NCBI RefSeq assembly: GCF_964275005.1
Contig: NC_092699.1
Location: forward strand, 24,816,981-24,880,980
DNA length: 64,000 bases
Direction of reading: 5' to 3'
From: Diadema setosum
Lineage: Eukaryota; Echinodermata; Echinoidea; Diadematoida; Diadematidae
Both the position numbers and the translations under genes were made by a program. Shown piece after piece: positions 1 to 12,142 of this stretch (positions are counted from its first letter, which is position 1; the number at the start of each line of letters is the position of its first letter). Below the pieces are notes generated by a model. That model did not search any database. It worked only from the letters and a program-made list of their open reading frames with translations, and was not told where the DNA came from.

Positions 1-1132
1 ATTTGTGGATTTAGTGGTTTTCAATGTAACCTAGACATTTTGGCCTTTGACCTTGTTCGACTTCACCAATATTCGAAGTTGACCGTCATGAGCGATGCAC
101 ATACCGGGCGCACCACCCATATTAGTGCGAGTTTTGTAATATTAGTCATCGCCAAGTAGTGAGCGCACAATGGTATGTATCAGGAATACATGTATAGTTA
201 TTTGACAATTTTGGTCTTTGACCTCGTCGGAATTCACCAGTATTCGAACTTGGTTGGCATAAATTGTTAGGTGATGACATTGTGATGTGAATGTGGTGGA
301 CATGGCACAGCTGGGAAAGTATAGGCCCTGCATAATGAGGGAACAGGAAAATATGCCTACTACTAGGCCTATACAATGCTTTCATCCGGCAAAGTCCATT
401 AGTGTTGTCGGAATGCGCCAATATTCGAATTTGACCGGTACATGGTGTGAATGTGGTGGTCATCTTGTAGCTTAAAGCTGTGGTGTAGAGAGTGGGTATT
501 AACAGTGTGGGTATTAACAGTGTGGGTATTAACAGAGTGGGTATTAACAGTGCTATTGTGTTTATACTATTGTCTGTTGCTGAAATCGTTAGCGGCTCCT
601 TGTATCATCTCACACTATTATAATCACCCTTTCGGTCATCCTTTCTGCGGTCTCTTTGTTTGCGATTTCCGACGCTCCTTTCTCTCCATCCACACTCTGA
701 AAAAGTCATTACTGGTTATATGGTCATCCCACTTCCTCTACCACCTACCCCGCTCATATCATAAAGCATACCGAGACTTGGAAATAAACACTTGCATTTT
801 GCACTAACCGTCCGTTCACAACACTCTTGTCTCCTCGAGTCATTTATCACCGGGTGTAGAACACAAAATTGGCGACGAGGATGGTATCAGGGATCACTAA
901 GGAAAGTTAGTGGACATTAGATAATGATCTTTGACCTTGTGGTATACTTCGCCCATAAAACTTCACCGGCAGGACTTGTGAGGTTGGTAGTCCTGCCCAA
1001 ATCTGTGGGCAGTTACTGAGAGTTCACCACAGTAGGCCTACTATGTGTAGTGCTATATCAGGTCAAGTTCACTGACCTTTAGACCTTTGACCTCGTCGAA
1101 CTTTATTCGAACTATTCGAACTTGACCGGCAT
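1..1132. repeat. Degenerate interspersed repeat with TTTGACC...ATTCGAACTTGACC core
   Basis: The block TTTGACCTYGTCGAACTT, then CACCAATATTCGAACTTGACC, recurs near 45-92, 216-260, 396-443 and 1078-1132, with a partial copy near 930. Copies are diverged and separated by about 170-200 bp, suggesting an old tandem array. No gene is visible. Confidence 0.6.
492..551. repeat. 15-bp minisatellite, four copies
   Basis: The unit GTGGGTATTAACAGT repeats four times in perfect register, with one T-to-A change in the third copy. It reads as a five-residue repeat in one frame, but there is no gene around it. Confidence 0.85.
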
Positions 1133-1339
1133 TTTTTTGTTTGTTATGTATACATGTTGTGTGAGTTTGGTGGCCATAGTTGAGCTCAAAGCTGTGGAAA
1201 ATTAAGAGAGAGTAGACAACGACAGCAACGACGACGAGGACAGCGACGACTACGAATAAGTGGCACCCAGTGGAGACAAACATTTGAGGAAAAATCGGAA
1301 AAAGAAATCGGAAAAGGAAATCATAACTCTTAGCTTTCC

Positions 1340-1535
1340 GAAGGTTCGGTGCTTAGTAACCAGTCTTCCCGTCATTATAAACCTGACCGTCACCCATCCT
1401 AACTAACGTTTCGCGCGGCCCCTAGGAACATCAAGAGTTACGATTCATCTTCCGTTTTCGAATTAACGAACCTTCGGAATAACAACCCTTATTTCATTTT
1501 CTTCGGAATAACAACCCTTTAAACTTTAAACGTTT
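1340..1535. repeat. Remnant of the TTCCGAAGGTTCG repeat family
   Basis: Contains TTTCCGAAGGTTCG near 1337 and the inverse AACGAACCTTCGGAATAACA near 1464, with a further copy near 1502. It is related to the clearer foldback at 20881-21109. Confidence 0.5.
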
Positions 1536-1790
1536 TGCGAGATATCAAGAAACACTTGTGAAATAGTCCAGAGCATTCCATTCTAAGAGAAATTCAAAGT
1601 TTATTTGATTAAAAAAGAAAAAAAAATCGGTTTGGAATGGCCGAGATATCCAATAACAAAACTAGACTTGGAATTTGTCAAGACTGACAAATTAGGTGAT
1701 CCGATCTCTTCGGAAATCAATGATTTTAGTCCCGATCCCAATAGGTATGACCAAACAGGTTTCATCTGTGTTAATAGGGACATTGATGTG
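1520..1790. mobile_element. Half-copy of the palindromic TTAA-type element (family A)
   Basis: Shows the family order GCGAGATATCAAGAAAC, AGAGCATTCCATTC, TCAAAGTTTATTTGAT, then GGAATGGCCGAGATATCCAA. The second arm is missing. Open frames on both strands here are repeat-derived. Confidence 0.5.
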
Positions 1791-1858
1791 TGATGTTTGG
1801 ATTCTCATTTAGAAAAGGGAGTCAGACCTGCCATCTATGGTACACAATTCCGTATACA

Positions 1859-3340
1859 CTAAGATACAGAATGAAGTATATTTGATCTTTGACCCCACTT
1901 TGCACAGACAAGATGGCATCTGAGCAAAACGTGGTTATTTTGTGAAATGATCCCTGTAATATGGTCTTTACGTGTGCAAAATATGGGAAAGATAGGACAT
2001 GTATTCACCAAGATACAGGGTAAAACATTTATGACCTTTGACCCTAATTTGTATACCCAAGATGGCGTCAAATCAAGTAGTTGTTATTTTATGAAATAAT
2101 GTATGTGGCATGATCTAAACATGTGCAAAATATGGGGGTGATTGAGTCTGTTTTTCTTGAGTTATTGCAAAGAAAGTTGCAGAAAGAAAGAAATGTCTCA
2201 ATACATCGAAGATAAGCTTTAATTTCAACCAAGTTTTTTGACGTAATCCCGAAACCGTATGAAGAAACAAAGGGCACATTAGCGATAGCGCAAAGTCTCA
2301 GCTACAACATATTAAAATCTGGGAGAAATTCACAGAAGAGTAAGTGAGCTAGTGTCCGATAAAGACCGTCATGTCAATTTTCATTTCCAGAAAAATTCCC
2401 TCCCATAGAGATAACACGTAAACTGGTTAAATTTGACAAGGTTACATTATATCTATTTTCATGAGGTGAAGACATCATCCGATTAAAACTTTGATTGAAC
2501 AAAACTTAAAGAGTATTACTTTGGCTACAACATACTAAAATCTGGAAGAAATTCACCGAAGGGTAATTGAGCTAGTCGTCGATAAAGACAATCATGTCAA
2601 TTTTCACATCTAGAAAAATTCCCTCCCATAGAGATAACACGTCATAATGAAGATAAAGAAAGAAGTACATATGACCTTTGACCCTACTTTGCACAGACAA
2701 GATGGCGTCTGAGCAAAAAGTGGTTATTTTGTGAAATGATTCTTGTAACATGGTCTTTACGTATGCAAAATATGGGAAAGATAAGAAATGTATTCTCCAA
2801 GATACAGGATGAAACATTTTTGACCTTTGACCCTAATTTACATACCCAAGAAGGTGCCCGATCAATTAGTTGTTATTTTATGAAATAATGTACCTGACAT
2901 AAACTAAACATGTGCAAAATATTGGGCTGATAGAGCTTGTTTTTCTTGAGTTATTGCAAAGAAAGTTGCAGAAAGAAAGGAATATGAAAATACATGGAAG
3001 ATAAGCTTTAATTTCAACCAAGTTTTTGGGCATGATGCCGACTCCGTATGAAAAAACCAAGGGCACACTTACGATAGCCCAAAGTCTCAGCTACAACATA
3101 CTAAAATATGGGAGAAATTCACCGAAGCATAAGTGAGCTAGTGCTCGATAAAGATAGTCATGTCAGTTTTCATTTCCAGAAAAACTGCACTCCCATAGAG
3201 ATAACACGTAAACTGGTCAAATTTAACAATGTTACTTTTAATCCCTTTTTACGAGGTGATGCCGTCATCCAATCAAATTGTTGTTATTTTATATCTGAAA
3301 GACCATTTAATAAGCTACAACATATTGAAATTTGAACGAA
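1859..3340. repeat. 790-bp tandem segmental duplication
   Basis: Landmarks recur exactly 790 bp apart: GATGGC(A/G)TCTGAGCAAAA (1911 and 2701), AGTTATTGCAAAGAAAGTTG (about 2160 and 2950) and GCTACAACATA (2301 and 3091). A shorter internal repeat of the CCCTCCCATAGAGATAACAC section occurs at about 2400, 2625 and 3190. No coding frame is maintained. Confidence 0.75.
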
Positions 3341-3589
3341 AATCAACTAAAGAATAAGTGAGATATGCTTGAATGAACTTGAAATTTGATGACGTCATTT
3401 TGAAAATTTACTTTTTTAACTTTATTAAGAAATTTGATATATTTTAATCATTTTTCCAGCATTGCCAACCCATGAAATGACATGTACAACTCATCAGCTT
3501 TCAGAATGTGTAAAGAAAATGGGGGGTCACCGTCCATCCTGACGAGTAAAATCGGATTTAAAATTGGCAGTTTTTTGACATTGTTGCAC

Positions 3590-4035
3590 TGTATATCGCC
3601 ATTGACGCGCGCGCGGAATTTCAACTTTGACGGACCCGTATGACGTCATTTTGAGTGGGATTGACTTGAAACTTGGTAGAAATATTCCTTGACATTTCAG
3701 ACATCCGATCAAAGTGAAAAAACGGGAAATTTTTATTGCATATGAGCTGTGCGTGCGTATATGTGCGCGCGCGTACGCGTCCGTCCGATTTTTTCAATTT
3801 TTCGAAAAATGCTCCAAATGGTCTGAAACGTGTGCAAAAAAATTTTGAGCTCGATTTGAGCATACAAATATTTCAACGCGCGCGTACGCGCACGTCTTAA
3901 CGATGCGAGGAATTCTGAAAATATGGGTAGAATTCCCCTGAATTGAAATTTATGTGACGTAAATTTCATTGAGAAATTCCACTCCATTAATGAGATATGA
4001 TTGAAAATGTGTTTTCATATAATGACGTCATAGTG
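3590..4035. other. CG/GC-alternating repeat-like stretch, no gene
   Basis: Contains several runs of alternating purine-pyrimidine (GCGCGCGCG, GCGCGCGCGTACGCGT, CGCGCGCGTACGCGCACG) and repeated TGACGTCA-like sites (3641, 4022, 4033). The flanks are AT-rich. It may be part of the dispersed repeat ending at 4244. Confidence 0.4.
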
Positions 4036-4214
4036 ACGTCACGGTCGACTGATCACTACGATTTTACTTGACATGTCGTCTTTGGGACATGATACACATA
4101 TGGTATAAGTTTGACATTCATAGGCAATGCACTTTCTGAGCTTATCTCTACACAACTTTTGCGGAGAAATAAAGAAGAAGAAAAAGAAAAACAAAGAATC
4201 AGTACAGATACAGA

Positions 4215-4244
4215 AGGTGATCCGAGAGGATTCTCGGATCACCT
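4215..4244. repeat. Perfect 13-bp-stem hairpin ending an interspersed element
   Basis: AGGTGATCCGAGA, loop GGAT, TCTCGGATCACCT, followed by AATAAA. The hairpin sits at the boundary between the preceding CG-rich repeat and a family A remnant, so it probably marks an element terminus. Confidence 0.6.
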
Positions 4245-4462
4245 AATAAAACAAAACGAGCGTAATAAAAGGTGCATGGGTCCCACCTTTTATCGATTGC
4301 TCTGTTTTGCGTATACCTCAGCCATTTGAAAACCAATTTTCATCAAATGAATGTTGATTTCCACTTGGAATTACAAGCTCTTTCATATTTGACGAGAGGT
4401 TTTATCTCACCCAAAATGTTAGAAACCTGAAGTTAGGTCTAAACCAAAACTATACAATCCTG
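4245..4462. mobile_element. Right half of a family A palindromic element
   Basis: The central TAATAAAAGGTG...CACCTTTTAT hairpin is followed by CAGCCATTTGAAAACC, TTTTCATCAAATGAAT, CTCTTTCATATTT and AACCAAAACTATACAATCC. These match the right arm of the full copy at 23207-23600. Confidence 0.6.
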
Positions 4463-4634
4463 TTTTATTATATATCAAGAAACAATGGTCATGGCCTGTG
4501 TACTGGCGCGGAGCGTTATTATTATTATTATTACGTGTATGCATTGTCGAGAAAAAGACGCGAATATCCTGAGGGGCAGGAGGCACCAGTGAAGCTATTA
4601 ATGAATATTCTATTTCGGTGAGCTTTTCCAGACA

Positions 4635-4693
4635 AATAATAATAATAATGATGATAATAATAATAATAATAATAATAACAATAATAATAATGA
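4635..4693. repeat. (AAT)n microsatellite
   Basis: Runs of AAT with occasional GAT and AAC interruptions. Confidence 0.9.
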
Positions 4694-4699
4694 TACAAC

Positions 4700-6050
4700 G
4701 GAAATGTGACAAACTTTTCTGATTAGTCGTTGCAAACTATTATGACGAGTATCAATATATATCCCGTTTGCGCTAAAAGAATTTACTTAAAAATACTCTG
4801 ATTGGTGGTTCATAATCATTTCATTCAGTGCTTTCTATCCAAGAAAACAAATTCATTCGAATGTCACGTTTTCGCGCACCCACAGTCAAGGCCTAAAGAA
4901 ATAGGCATCGTGGATAATACCGGTACAAGCCTATAAGAGAACAAAGACAACCTACTGACTGTGTGCCTCTATGGGCAAACGTAAACAGTGTCCACTTCAC
5001 GGTGACCACGATGGCTGTATGATGTCCACTTGTGGTTGCTGAGTGTTATGTGAAGGTCATTTTTCTTCCATGCCTGACTTTACGCGGGCTTATATGGTTT
5101 AGTGTTGCATCCCGACTCAGCAGGAGGGCGCATCATCATTACATGTATGTCCTATTGGTCTAAGAAGGGAGGAGAGGTTTTCTCTCACCTCCCTGGTCTT
5201 TTTGGTGTTTCCCTCATCGTGACTCTTCCTCGAACATGAAAGGAATGATTTTCAAAACAACGGGTCCACTCCAAGTTCCCCAGCAAAAGGTTTCATACAT
5301 TTTGTCGTATCATTATGCCATCTGGAAGATTCACATATTCTGGACAAATTCACCTAAAACGCGGCCTCAAAAGCATATTTCATAGAATTAAAATATATAT
5401 ACTTATGCATCATGGGTAAGTCGATTATGACATTAAAATTCGCACGAATAGCCTTTAATTGAGCGAGCAAACTCTTGTACGAAGTGCACGTACATGTATA
5501 TTAAATCTTTCACTGCATATAATATACATGTACTCTCTATTTATACGTCGAAACGACCAAATAATAATGCATGTTGCATCTTGCATCATTAAGTCGAGAA
5601 AGTAAATACATGTAGCATTGATACACTGAACTCCACTTGCAATCCCAACATGTTGCAAGGAGGCGAGTTAGGACCCATTGACAGAGAAGAAACTCTCTCC
5701 TTTGTACCAATGCTCCCGTGTCCCACGGAGAAGTTATGAGCTCAGATAATACGTATAAATGAAAGCAGGTATAAATGCTATGACTAAAGACAAAGCTTTT
5801 ACATACCTAGCTAGCCAGCTGCAATCCGCTATCCTCTTCAATATTTTCGGCAGTAATTGTTTAGTATACAAAGAACATGATATTATCACACGCTAAAAGA
5901 ATGAGTAAAAATCGTACCTTGCAAAATGTTACTGAACACGTAGAAACACGCATATGCCAATCACTGGATTCGAAAGATTCGAGCGCTAAATCTGGCGAGC
6001 AATACTACATTGTGGAAAAAAAAAAGATGTGCGTCAGATGATTATGTTAG
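4700..6050. other. Non-coding stretch, nothing recognised
   Basis: Short open frames only, with no homology I recognise. It includes a small hairpin (GGGAGGAGAG / CTCTCACCTCCC) at 5167-5194. Confidence 0.5.
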
Positions 6051-6057
6051 CATTTAA

Positions 6058-6114
6058 TTATTATTGTTATTATTATCATCATTATTATTATTACTATTAT
6101 TGTTATTATTATTA

Positions 6115-6158
<44 letters not shown>
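6058..6158. repeat. (TTA)n microsatellite
   Basis: About 100 bp of TTA repeats, pure over the last 45 bp, which makes a spurious poly-Tyr frame. Confidence 0.92.
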
Positions 6159-6223
6159 TTAATGAGATAATACAAAATAGGGGGTTTTTTTCAGTCCGGG
6201 GAGAGTTGAGAAAAGAACTTTAA

Positions 6224-6815
6224 AGGGAACCGATACTTTCTCAGATGAATCAGGTTAGTTTCTCTTATTCAATTTATGCTTGATATATCTTTATTCATTG
6301 CAAATGTGAGCTAAATCGGACTATAGGAATAAGGAAGCTACAGCTCTTTGAATAAATGGACCGCAGAAGGTGTCATTTTAAATCAGAGTGGAACTTGTAC
6401 TAGTAGACAATTACCAACTCCCATTGTTTTCTCCACAAAATTCCAGTATTTAAAGTTTTCCGTTGATTCACTCATATAAACATGGTTCAACTTCAAAATA
6501 CGCGCTTGCAAAATGCGTTACTTTGTTCCACATTTGGATTTCAAAGAAGGAGTTACGCTCATTGTTGAGAGAAGTTGAAAAATGTGACATTATTTTACAA
6601 ACCTTGGAGACATGTCCACAAAATACGTCACAAGCTGTCTGCTGCCCTCTACTGACTGCTAACCTCTTCAAAGCTGGAATTACTAAGTTATTTCAGGGAG
6701 GTGTTCCCACTTCCCTGGTTATTTCTTGCCCGATTCGGCTCAAACATGCAGTGATTAACTTGAAAATATCCAGAATTTGAATAGGAATAACTTCGCATGA
6801 AGGTATTGGTTCCCT
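6224..6815. mobile_element. Non-autonomous DNA transposon with TTAA target duplication
   Basis: Termini are AGGGAACCGATACTTTC and, inverted, AGGGAACCAATACCTTC, flanked by TTAA at 6220-6223 and 6816-6819. TTAA duplication fits Kolobok or piggyBac type elements. There is no transposase, and the 105-residue open frame inside looks like noise. Confidence 0.7.
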
Positions 6816-6819
6816 TTAA

Positions 6820-7181
6820 AGGGTGTGTACACTTCTGGTCGAGGTGAGGATTTAGCTTTTGATGTTTTGCGAGATATTCAGAAACCACTCTATAAGATGT
6901 CAAAGAGCATGCAATAAGGGGTATCAAAAAGTTTATTTGATGAAAATCGGTTTTGAAGTGGCCGAGATATCCAAAAACAAGGTGAAACAAAGATCCTAAT
7001 AAAGTTGTGGCCTGTAGTCTTTTATTATCATTTTTTTTTTGATATCTCAGCCATTTGAAAACCAATTTTCATCAAATAAACGTTGAATCCCATGCTCTTT
7101 CATATTATTTCATAAAAGGTTTCTCAACTTAGGAATGTAAAAAACATGAATCCCCACCTCAACCAGTACTGTACAGCCCCT
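6820..7181. mobile_element. Family A palindromic element sharing a TTAA junction with its neighbour
   Basis: Starts AGGGTGTGTACACTTC directly after the TTAA that closes the preceding element, and ends ACAGCCCCT before TTAA 7182-7185. Internally it has the family A arms (GCGAGATATTCAG, TTATTTGATGAAAATCGG, GCCATTTGAAAACC). Confidence 0.65.
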
Positions 7182-7398
7182 TTAAGTAGTTGCTCCATGC
7201 AAGACTATCTCAAATTCAAAGTAGGATTTCAAATACAGCTAATATACAATAACATTTTCTCTGCCTGGCCTGGGGCCTATCTTATAAAGACTTGTGATAG
7301 AAATCAATCACAAGTTTTGTGAGTGCTGCAGTGCAAGTTGCGATTGATTTGGGGACTTATGTGATTGATTTGAAGGCTTTATAAGACGGGGCCCTGTG

Positions 7399-7567
7399 CA
7401 GGGGCGGATCCAGGGAGGACCGCAACCGGCGCACGCCCCCCCCCCTTTATTTTTTGTTGAAACAAAAGAAATAAAAAGAAAAAAAATGGGGGAGGGGTGC
7501 GTGCGCCCCCCCCCCTTTAATTTTCTAAACACGCCCCCTCTTTACGGAATTCCTGGATCCGCCCCTG
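7399..7567. mobile_element. hAT-like miniature element
   Basis: Imperfect ends CAGGGGCGGATCCAGGG and CCTGGATCCGCCCCTG, with two C-rich internal blocks separated by an A-rich one. The only flanking match is CTGTG (7394-7398 and 7568-7572). A hAT insertion would normally duplicate 8 bp, so the class is tentative. Confidence 0.6.
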
Positions 7568-7739
7568 CTGTGGTCTCCATATCCAAAATCGATCCCGATC
7601 AAACACTATGAAGAACGACTTGGAACATGGAACATCAAAATTCAAAGCCTGTTTAGATGCCAGGCATTCAATAATTGTCATGCCATAGAACCTATTCATA
7701 AATCTGCAGAAATTGCGAAGAGATTCACCTCCTCCGTGG

Positions 7740-9540
7740 GTCCTTGTCGTGTTTTAAATTATACACATGTATAGTCTGCATAGCGAAGTTTGCGAAGGCA
7801 GCACGTGCGCGGCGTTCACCAGTTGCAGTCCCGGATCCCCGCCATGCAGTAGTAAGATGTCATAGCACAGCAAGTGAGGAGGTGTCTCTTGGCTCTTCCC
7901 ACCTCAATGAGCATAGCCATAGCAGTAAAATTGTGCCCGAATGTTTACACTCTGCGCGGCACGGAGTCAGTTTCGTCGCTCCATGCATGGCCTGCGACAC
8001 CATCGTGCCAAACCGCGGTGCCCTGTCGTCTTTAGTCATGCAGTGAATGCGAATGATATTAAACAACGAATAACATGAGAAAGTCTCGACGATAATCCTC
8101 GAACTGCACGGGAAATCAAATGAGATGGTTAGACAGTTACAAATATCACTGCGGTCTATTGTGTCTGAACAAAGAAGTATTAAACCACCTGTTTTGCAGT
8201 ATAAATGCGTCTAGTATGTAGTGGATCGTGCAGAACCATGAATTGAAAACACTTCCATTCTGACGTGCCTCCGTTCGACCCCGGGGCGTTCCCTTGTACA
8301 GCTGTATGTAAACTGAGCTGCCCGAAGTTCACTCCGCTATTTCTCTTTCAAGTTCTATACTAGACTGGGGAACTACAATGTATAATACAGTATTTTAGAA
8401 CACACAGACGCAAAACTGTTTGATCATTCCAAGATTTGCGTGCATAGCGCACGCGCCCGCCGACACAATCAATGGAAAGGCATCTCATGGGTCTCGAGGC
8501 ATGTTTATGATTACCGCATCTGGTAAACAATGAAGAAAGCTTCCCATTGTTTAGGCCTTATACGAGTACTGTATAGCTAGCAGTGTACATGTACTCTCCT
8601 CCGGTGGGCCACGGCCACGAAGCTTCTTCTGAGCTCGTCAGGCTGCAGCATGCAGGTGGGTTGCACGCGATATCGGCCACGCACATGGCTCTAAATATCG
8701 AGTGGTGGGCAGGCTTGCGGAATTACTACTACTGTAGTAGTATTGGTCGAGTCCCCGCAAGAGCCATGAGATTTGCTCCGTTCGTTGCCTGTAACATCAT
8801 GCGTAAGCTCACGATAAAAAAAAAAGTCCTGTAACCATGGAGCTGCGTAGCTCCATCATGCTGTATAACATTACAAGACTGACAGCATCGTGCACCAGGG
8901 AAGTTGGGGAGTGATCGTCTAGTCTCTTGCCACCTCCTTGCTAACACGTATAGATATATATAGAAAAGATCTTTGCCAAAGATTTACAGTAATGTCAGTG
9001 GATGAGACGAATACAACACAGTCACATAAACAGATATATCCTCAAGGAAAAAAAAAACACTTACGAAACAGGCGAACTTGTACACAATAGCAATACAAGC
9101 ACCGGTTGCGTTACCGTTCCAGTGCATTCATCGCTCCTCAATTCTCCGATGCGTAAACCTCCACTGTTCCCTGTCTCCACCGTCTCTCCTCCACGCTGCC
9201 GTCCGTCCCCCCAAAACACGTCCTCTCGCTTTTCTCACCGCAACGTCTTTGCCACTGCTCGGAGATGTTCAAACAATTTCTACTTCACTCCGAAGGCTGT
9301 CCGCAGTGACTAATGCGTGGTGACCGTGCGGTGGAATTTCGCCGAGTTTCCGCGAAACACCGAGTGACGTTACTGTGAGTGGTCAGCGGAGGAGAGCCCG
9401 GGCGGGGCGGAACGGCACCCAAGACGTTTACACTCCCTGTTCGCCTGTCCAGTAAATAATTCATCACCCTGGCCTTGCTTACAATCTTTTCTGGCGAAAA
9501 TCATACGTCCGTGCCCGTTTCGACGTCACAGTAGCTGGTA
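7740..9540. other. GC-richer, CpG-bearing stretch without a recognisable gene
   Basis: Base composition rises and CpG is frequent compared with the flanks (for example CCCGGGCGGGGCGG near 9397). This could be an unmethylated regulatory region or an old element. No open frame has recognisable homology. A small perfect hairpin ATGGAGCT-GCGT-AGCTCCAT lies at about 8837-8856. Confidence 0.35.
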
Positions 9541-10100
9541 TAGCAGAGGTCAATTCATTTATATACAGACCTATATATCGCCACATAGCCACATCAAGAC
9601 TTCTTTTTCGCATTCCATCCACTCAAGTCAGAATGTTTTCTCCTTCGCGGGAATGATTTCTTGGTCTGTGGCCTTTCATTATTTATCCCTAATAAACTAT
9701 CGAGTTGCTAAGAAGAGCAAACAAGTAGACCTTATATTCGAGCATTAATTAAATTAGAACCTAGTTTATCTGGGCACGACAAAACGAAAATATTAAATGG
9801 CATATTGTGTTGAAATTATTCTTGCGGCACATGTTAATTCAATTTTAAGTTTACAAGAAATTATACAAAGGCATAATAATAGACCTTAACTTTCGTAAAA
9901 TTATCAATTAGATCTACTGCAGGTTCTAGTGTTGTATCTTACCACTGTCAGTATGGTCTTATCTGGTAACAATATCATTATTCACTAGCTGTACACTCTC
10001 TGGTCTAAAAAGCAAAACATACAAGTATTTTTGCACTTCACCTCTCCGTTCCCGTTCCCTGATCGAAAGCACTTACGGTTGGCTGCAGTTTTAGCCCCAT

Positions 10101-10305
10101 GGTTTCCCCTAGTTTGCAGGCACAAACCCTTGTTGGTCGTAAAGGAGTCTGCGCCAAGACTACTACATGCACCACTTTGGCACTGTCCCATAGGCCCTGT
10201 GTTGAAGCTTCTCCCACTGCAGTGTAGTGGTGCGTGTATTAGTCTTGGCGCATGCAGACTCCTATACGACCAACAAGGGTTTGTGCCTGCAAACTAGGTT
10301 TCCCC
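10101..10305. mobile_element. Foldback MITE with perfect 9-bp target-site duplication (Mutator-like)
   Basis: GGTTTCCCC occurs at 10101-10109 and 10297-10305. The element between (10110-10296, 187 bp) begins TAGTTTGCAGGCACAAACCC and ends with its inverse. The arms pair for about 68 bp (to about 10176, and from 10226), apart from a 4-bp insertion and a few mismatches. A 9-bp duplication with long TIRs is typical of Mutator-like elements. There is no coding capacity. Confidence 0.85.
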
Positions 10306-10718
10306 GTCCAGACCCCGCGAAATATAGGACGTGGTGTGTTGACTCTTTCGCTCGTTACAACTCCATGTCTGAGAAGCAACCACGATATGTCCGTGTCTCA
10401 TCAATGAACCGGCTTTTATAGTGGCCAGTGAGTGTGAATAACGATTGGTATAAGGTATGTGATTTGCATACCGCATACCTATACAACCCAATTCATACTC
10501 CAGTCAATGATATTCCCACGTGGTTGAGAATAAATTAATATTTCTGCATGATTAGGGAGGGGTGGAGCTTAGGCCGCGAAGGTGATTCGCCTCCCTGGTA
10601 TGGAAAAACCCAAGCGAAAGCACTTTCTCTGCACCTCTACCCAACGACACAAAGAACACACACAAGACCTTCACAAACATAAACACACAAACTCACACGC
10701 GCACACACATACATACAT

Positions 10719-10723
<5 letters not shown>

Positions 10724-10748
<25 letters not shown>
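10724..10748. repeat. (CA)n microsatellite
   Basis: Pure CA dinucleotides within a wider CA/GC-rich tract that starts near 10680. Confidence 0.9.
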
Positions 10749-10749
<1 letters not shown>

Positions 10750-11329
10750 GTGAAAATCATCAACAGGTGAAACATAACCACGAAGATTATAATCAGTAGG
10801 CCTATTACGATATCATGCACGGATCGAGCCAGGAAAGATTTATGAAAGGAAGCGAGATTTCCAACCTCCCTGGGATGTATATCGTGATACATAAATCACA
10901 TGTATTTCAAGTATTTCGTCGGATTTTGTTGTCATTGTTGTGGGGGGGGGGGGGGTGGCAAAATAGCAATCAAGGCCTGCCAAACATCGGAATGTACCTG
11001 CGTATACATTCTATGCATGGTTGTTCGCAATAATTAATACCACGAAGTCTGCAGGTATACAGGAGGAGCAGTCTCGATGCCCTATACCTTCTGGCAAGAA
11101 CTGGAATTCCTGCCTGGGGTGAATGAAATGCTTCGGTTCTACGTTTCTGTATGGATGTCGGGAAAGAAGCATCCACTTTACCAGGGTATCTCTTCCCACC
11201 TCCCTGCTTTTACTGTATGGTTCGTAATACACCTATACATAATACAGAAGTGTTCTTTATTCGCAAACAAAAAAGAAAAAGAAAAAAAGTAAACCTGCTT
11301 AACAGGGAGGTGGGCTTCCACCTATAAAA

Positions 11330-11400
11330 GTCATAATCATAATCATAATAATGATAATGATAATAATAATAACAATAATAATAATAATGATAAATAAGAA
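11330..11400. repeat. (AAT/GAT)n imperfect microsatellite
   Basis: Mixed AATAAT and GATAAT trinucleotides. Confidence 0.85.
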
Positions 11401-11522
11401 AATAATACTGATAACTAATGATAAATTGTAAACATTACAGTAACGGTCTATTTATGAGTGACATCAATGACATTGTCACATTTTGCCCTAGCATTCATTG
11501 CAAAATGTACCTTCATCTTTAA

Positions 11523-11722
11523 AGGGATAGTATAGGGCTGCAGGTTTCCAACTTCGTAGGGAGATAATGAGAATAACCCTATGAAAGAGCATGCATGGCA
11601 ATCCTAAGATAAATTTAAATCTTGTTTGATGAAATTTGTTTTGAAATAGAGATATAAACAAAATAAAGATTTCTTTTTATTAGGACCACTTTTAAGCCCC
11701 ATCTCAACCCAAACTATATAGC
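11523..11722. mobile_element. Decayed family A element
   Basis: Left end AGGGATAGTATAGGG follows TTAA (11519-11522). It contains GAGATAATGAGAATAAC, GAAAGAGCATG and GATGAAATTTGTTTTGAAAT, and ends at CAACCCAAACTATATAGC without a clear right TTAA. Confidence 0.55.
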
Positions 11723-12142
11723 GTTGTAAAAAGGCATCCAGACTGTGCTATTGTATTTGTATGAATGAATGTGGTCTGTTGTGGCGTCAAGTGTGCTGAT
11801 GTAAAGTATTGTTGAACATAGCATGAATGAGCTGTTAATGATATTCAAATTAATGGAAACAACACTAAAGCTTATAGCTTATAAAATGTTCAAAACATCA
11901 TGTTGTCTGTCACAGAAATCCACATGCTAACATGCCGTTTCCAATTAGCTTTGAATAATATTCTGTGTATACAACAAGCCATTTCGTATGACCACCACTT
12001 TGCGCGTGAGCATAAGGGTTATACTTGCCATATATGTCGGTTTTAAATCATTTATAAGTATTTGTGACGTGAAATGATTAATCTATAGTCCTTACTGGCG
12101 TTTGCCAGCACATCAACCTGACAGCAATATACTGTTCATTAA

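Noticed and set aside
6029..6223. Poly-tyrosine open frame
   Set aside because: Translation of a TTA microsatellite.
7744..8066. 100-codon plus-strand and 68-codon minus-strand frames
   Set aside because: No recognisable domain. They lie in GC-richer sequence, where chance frames are longer.
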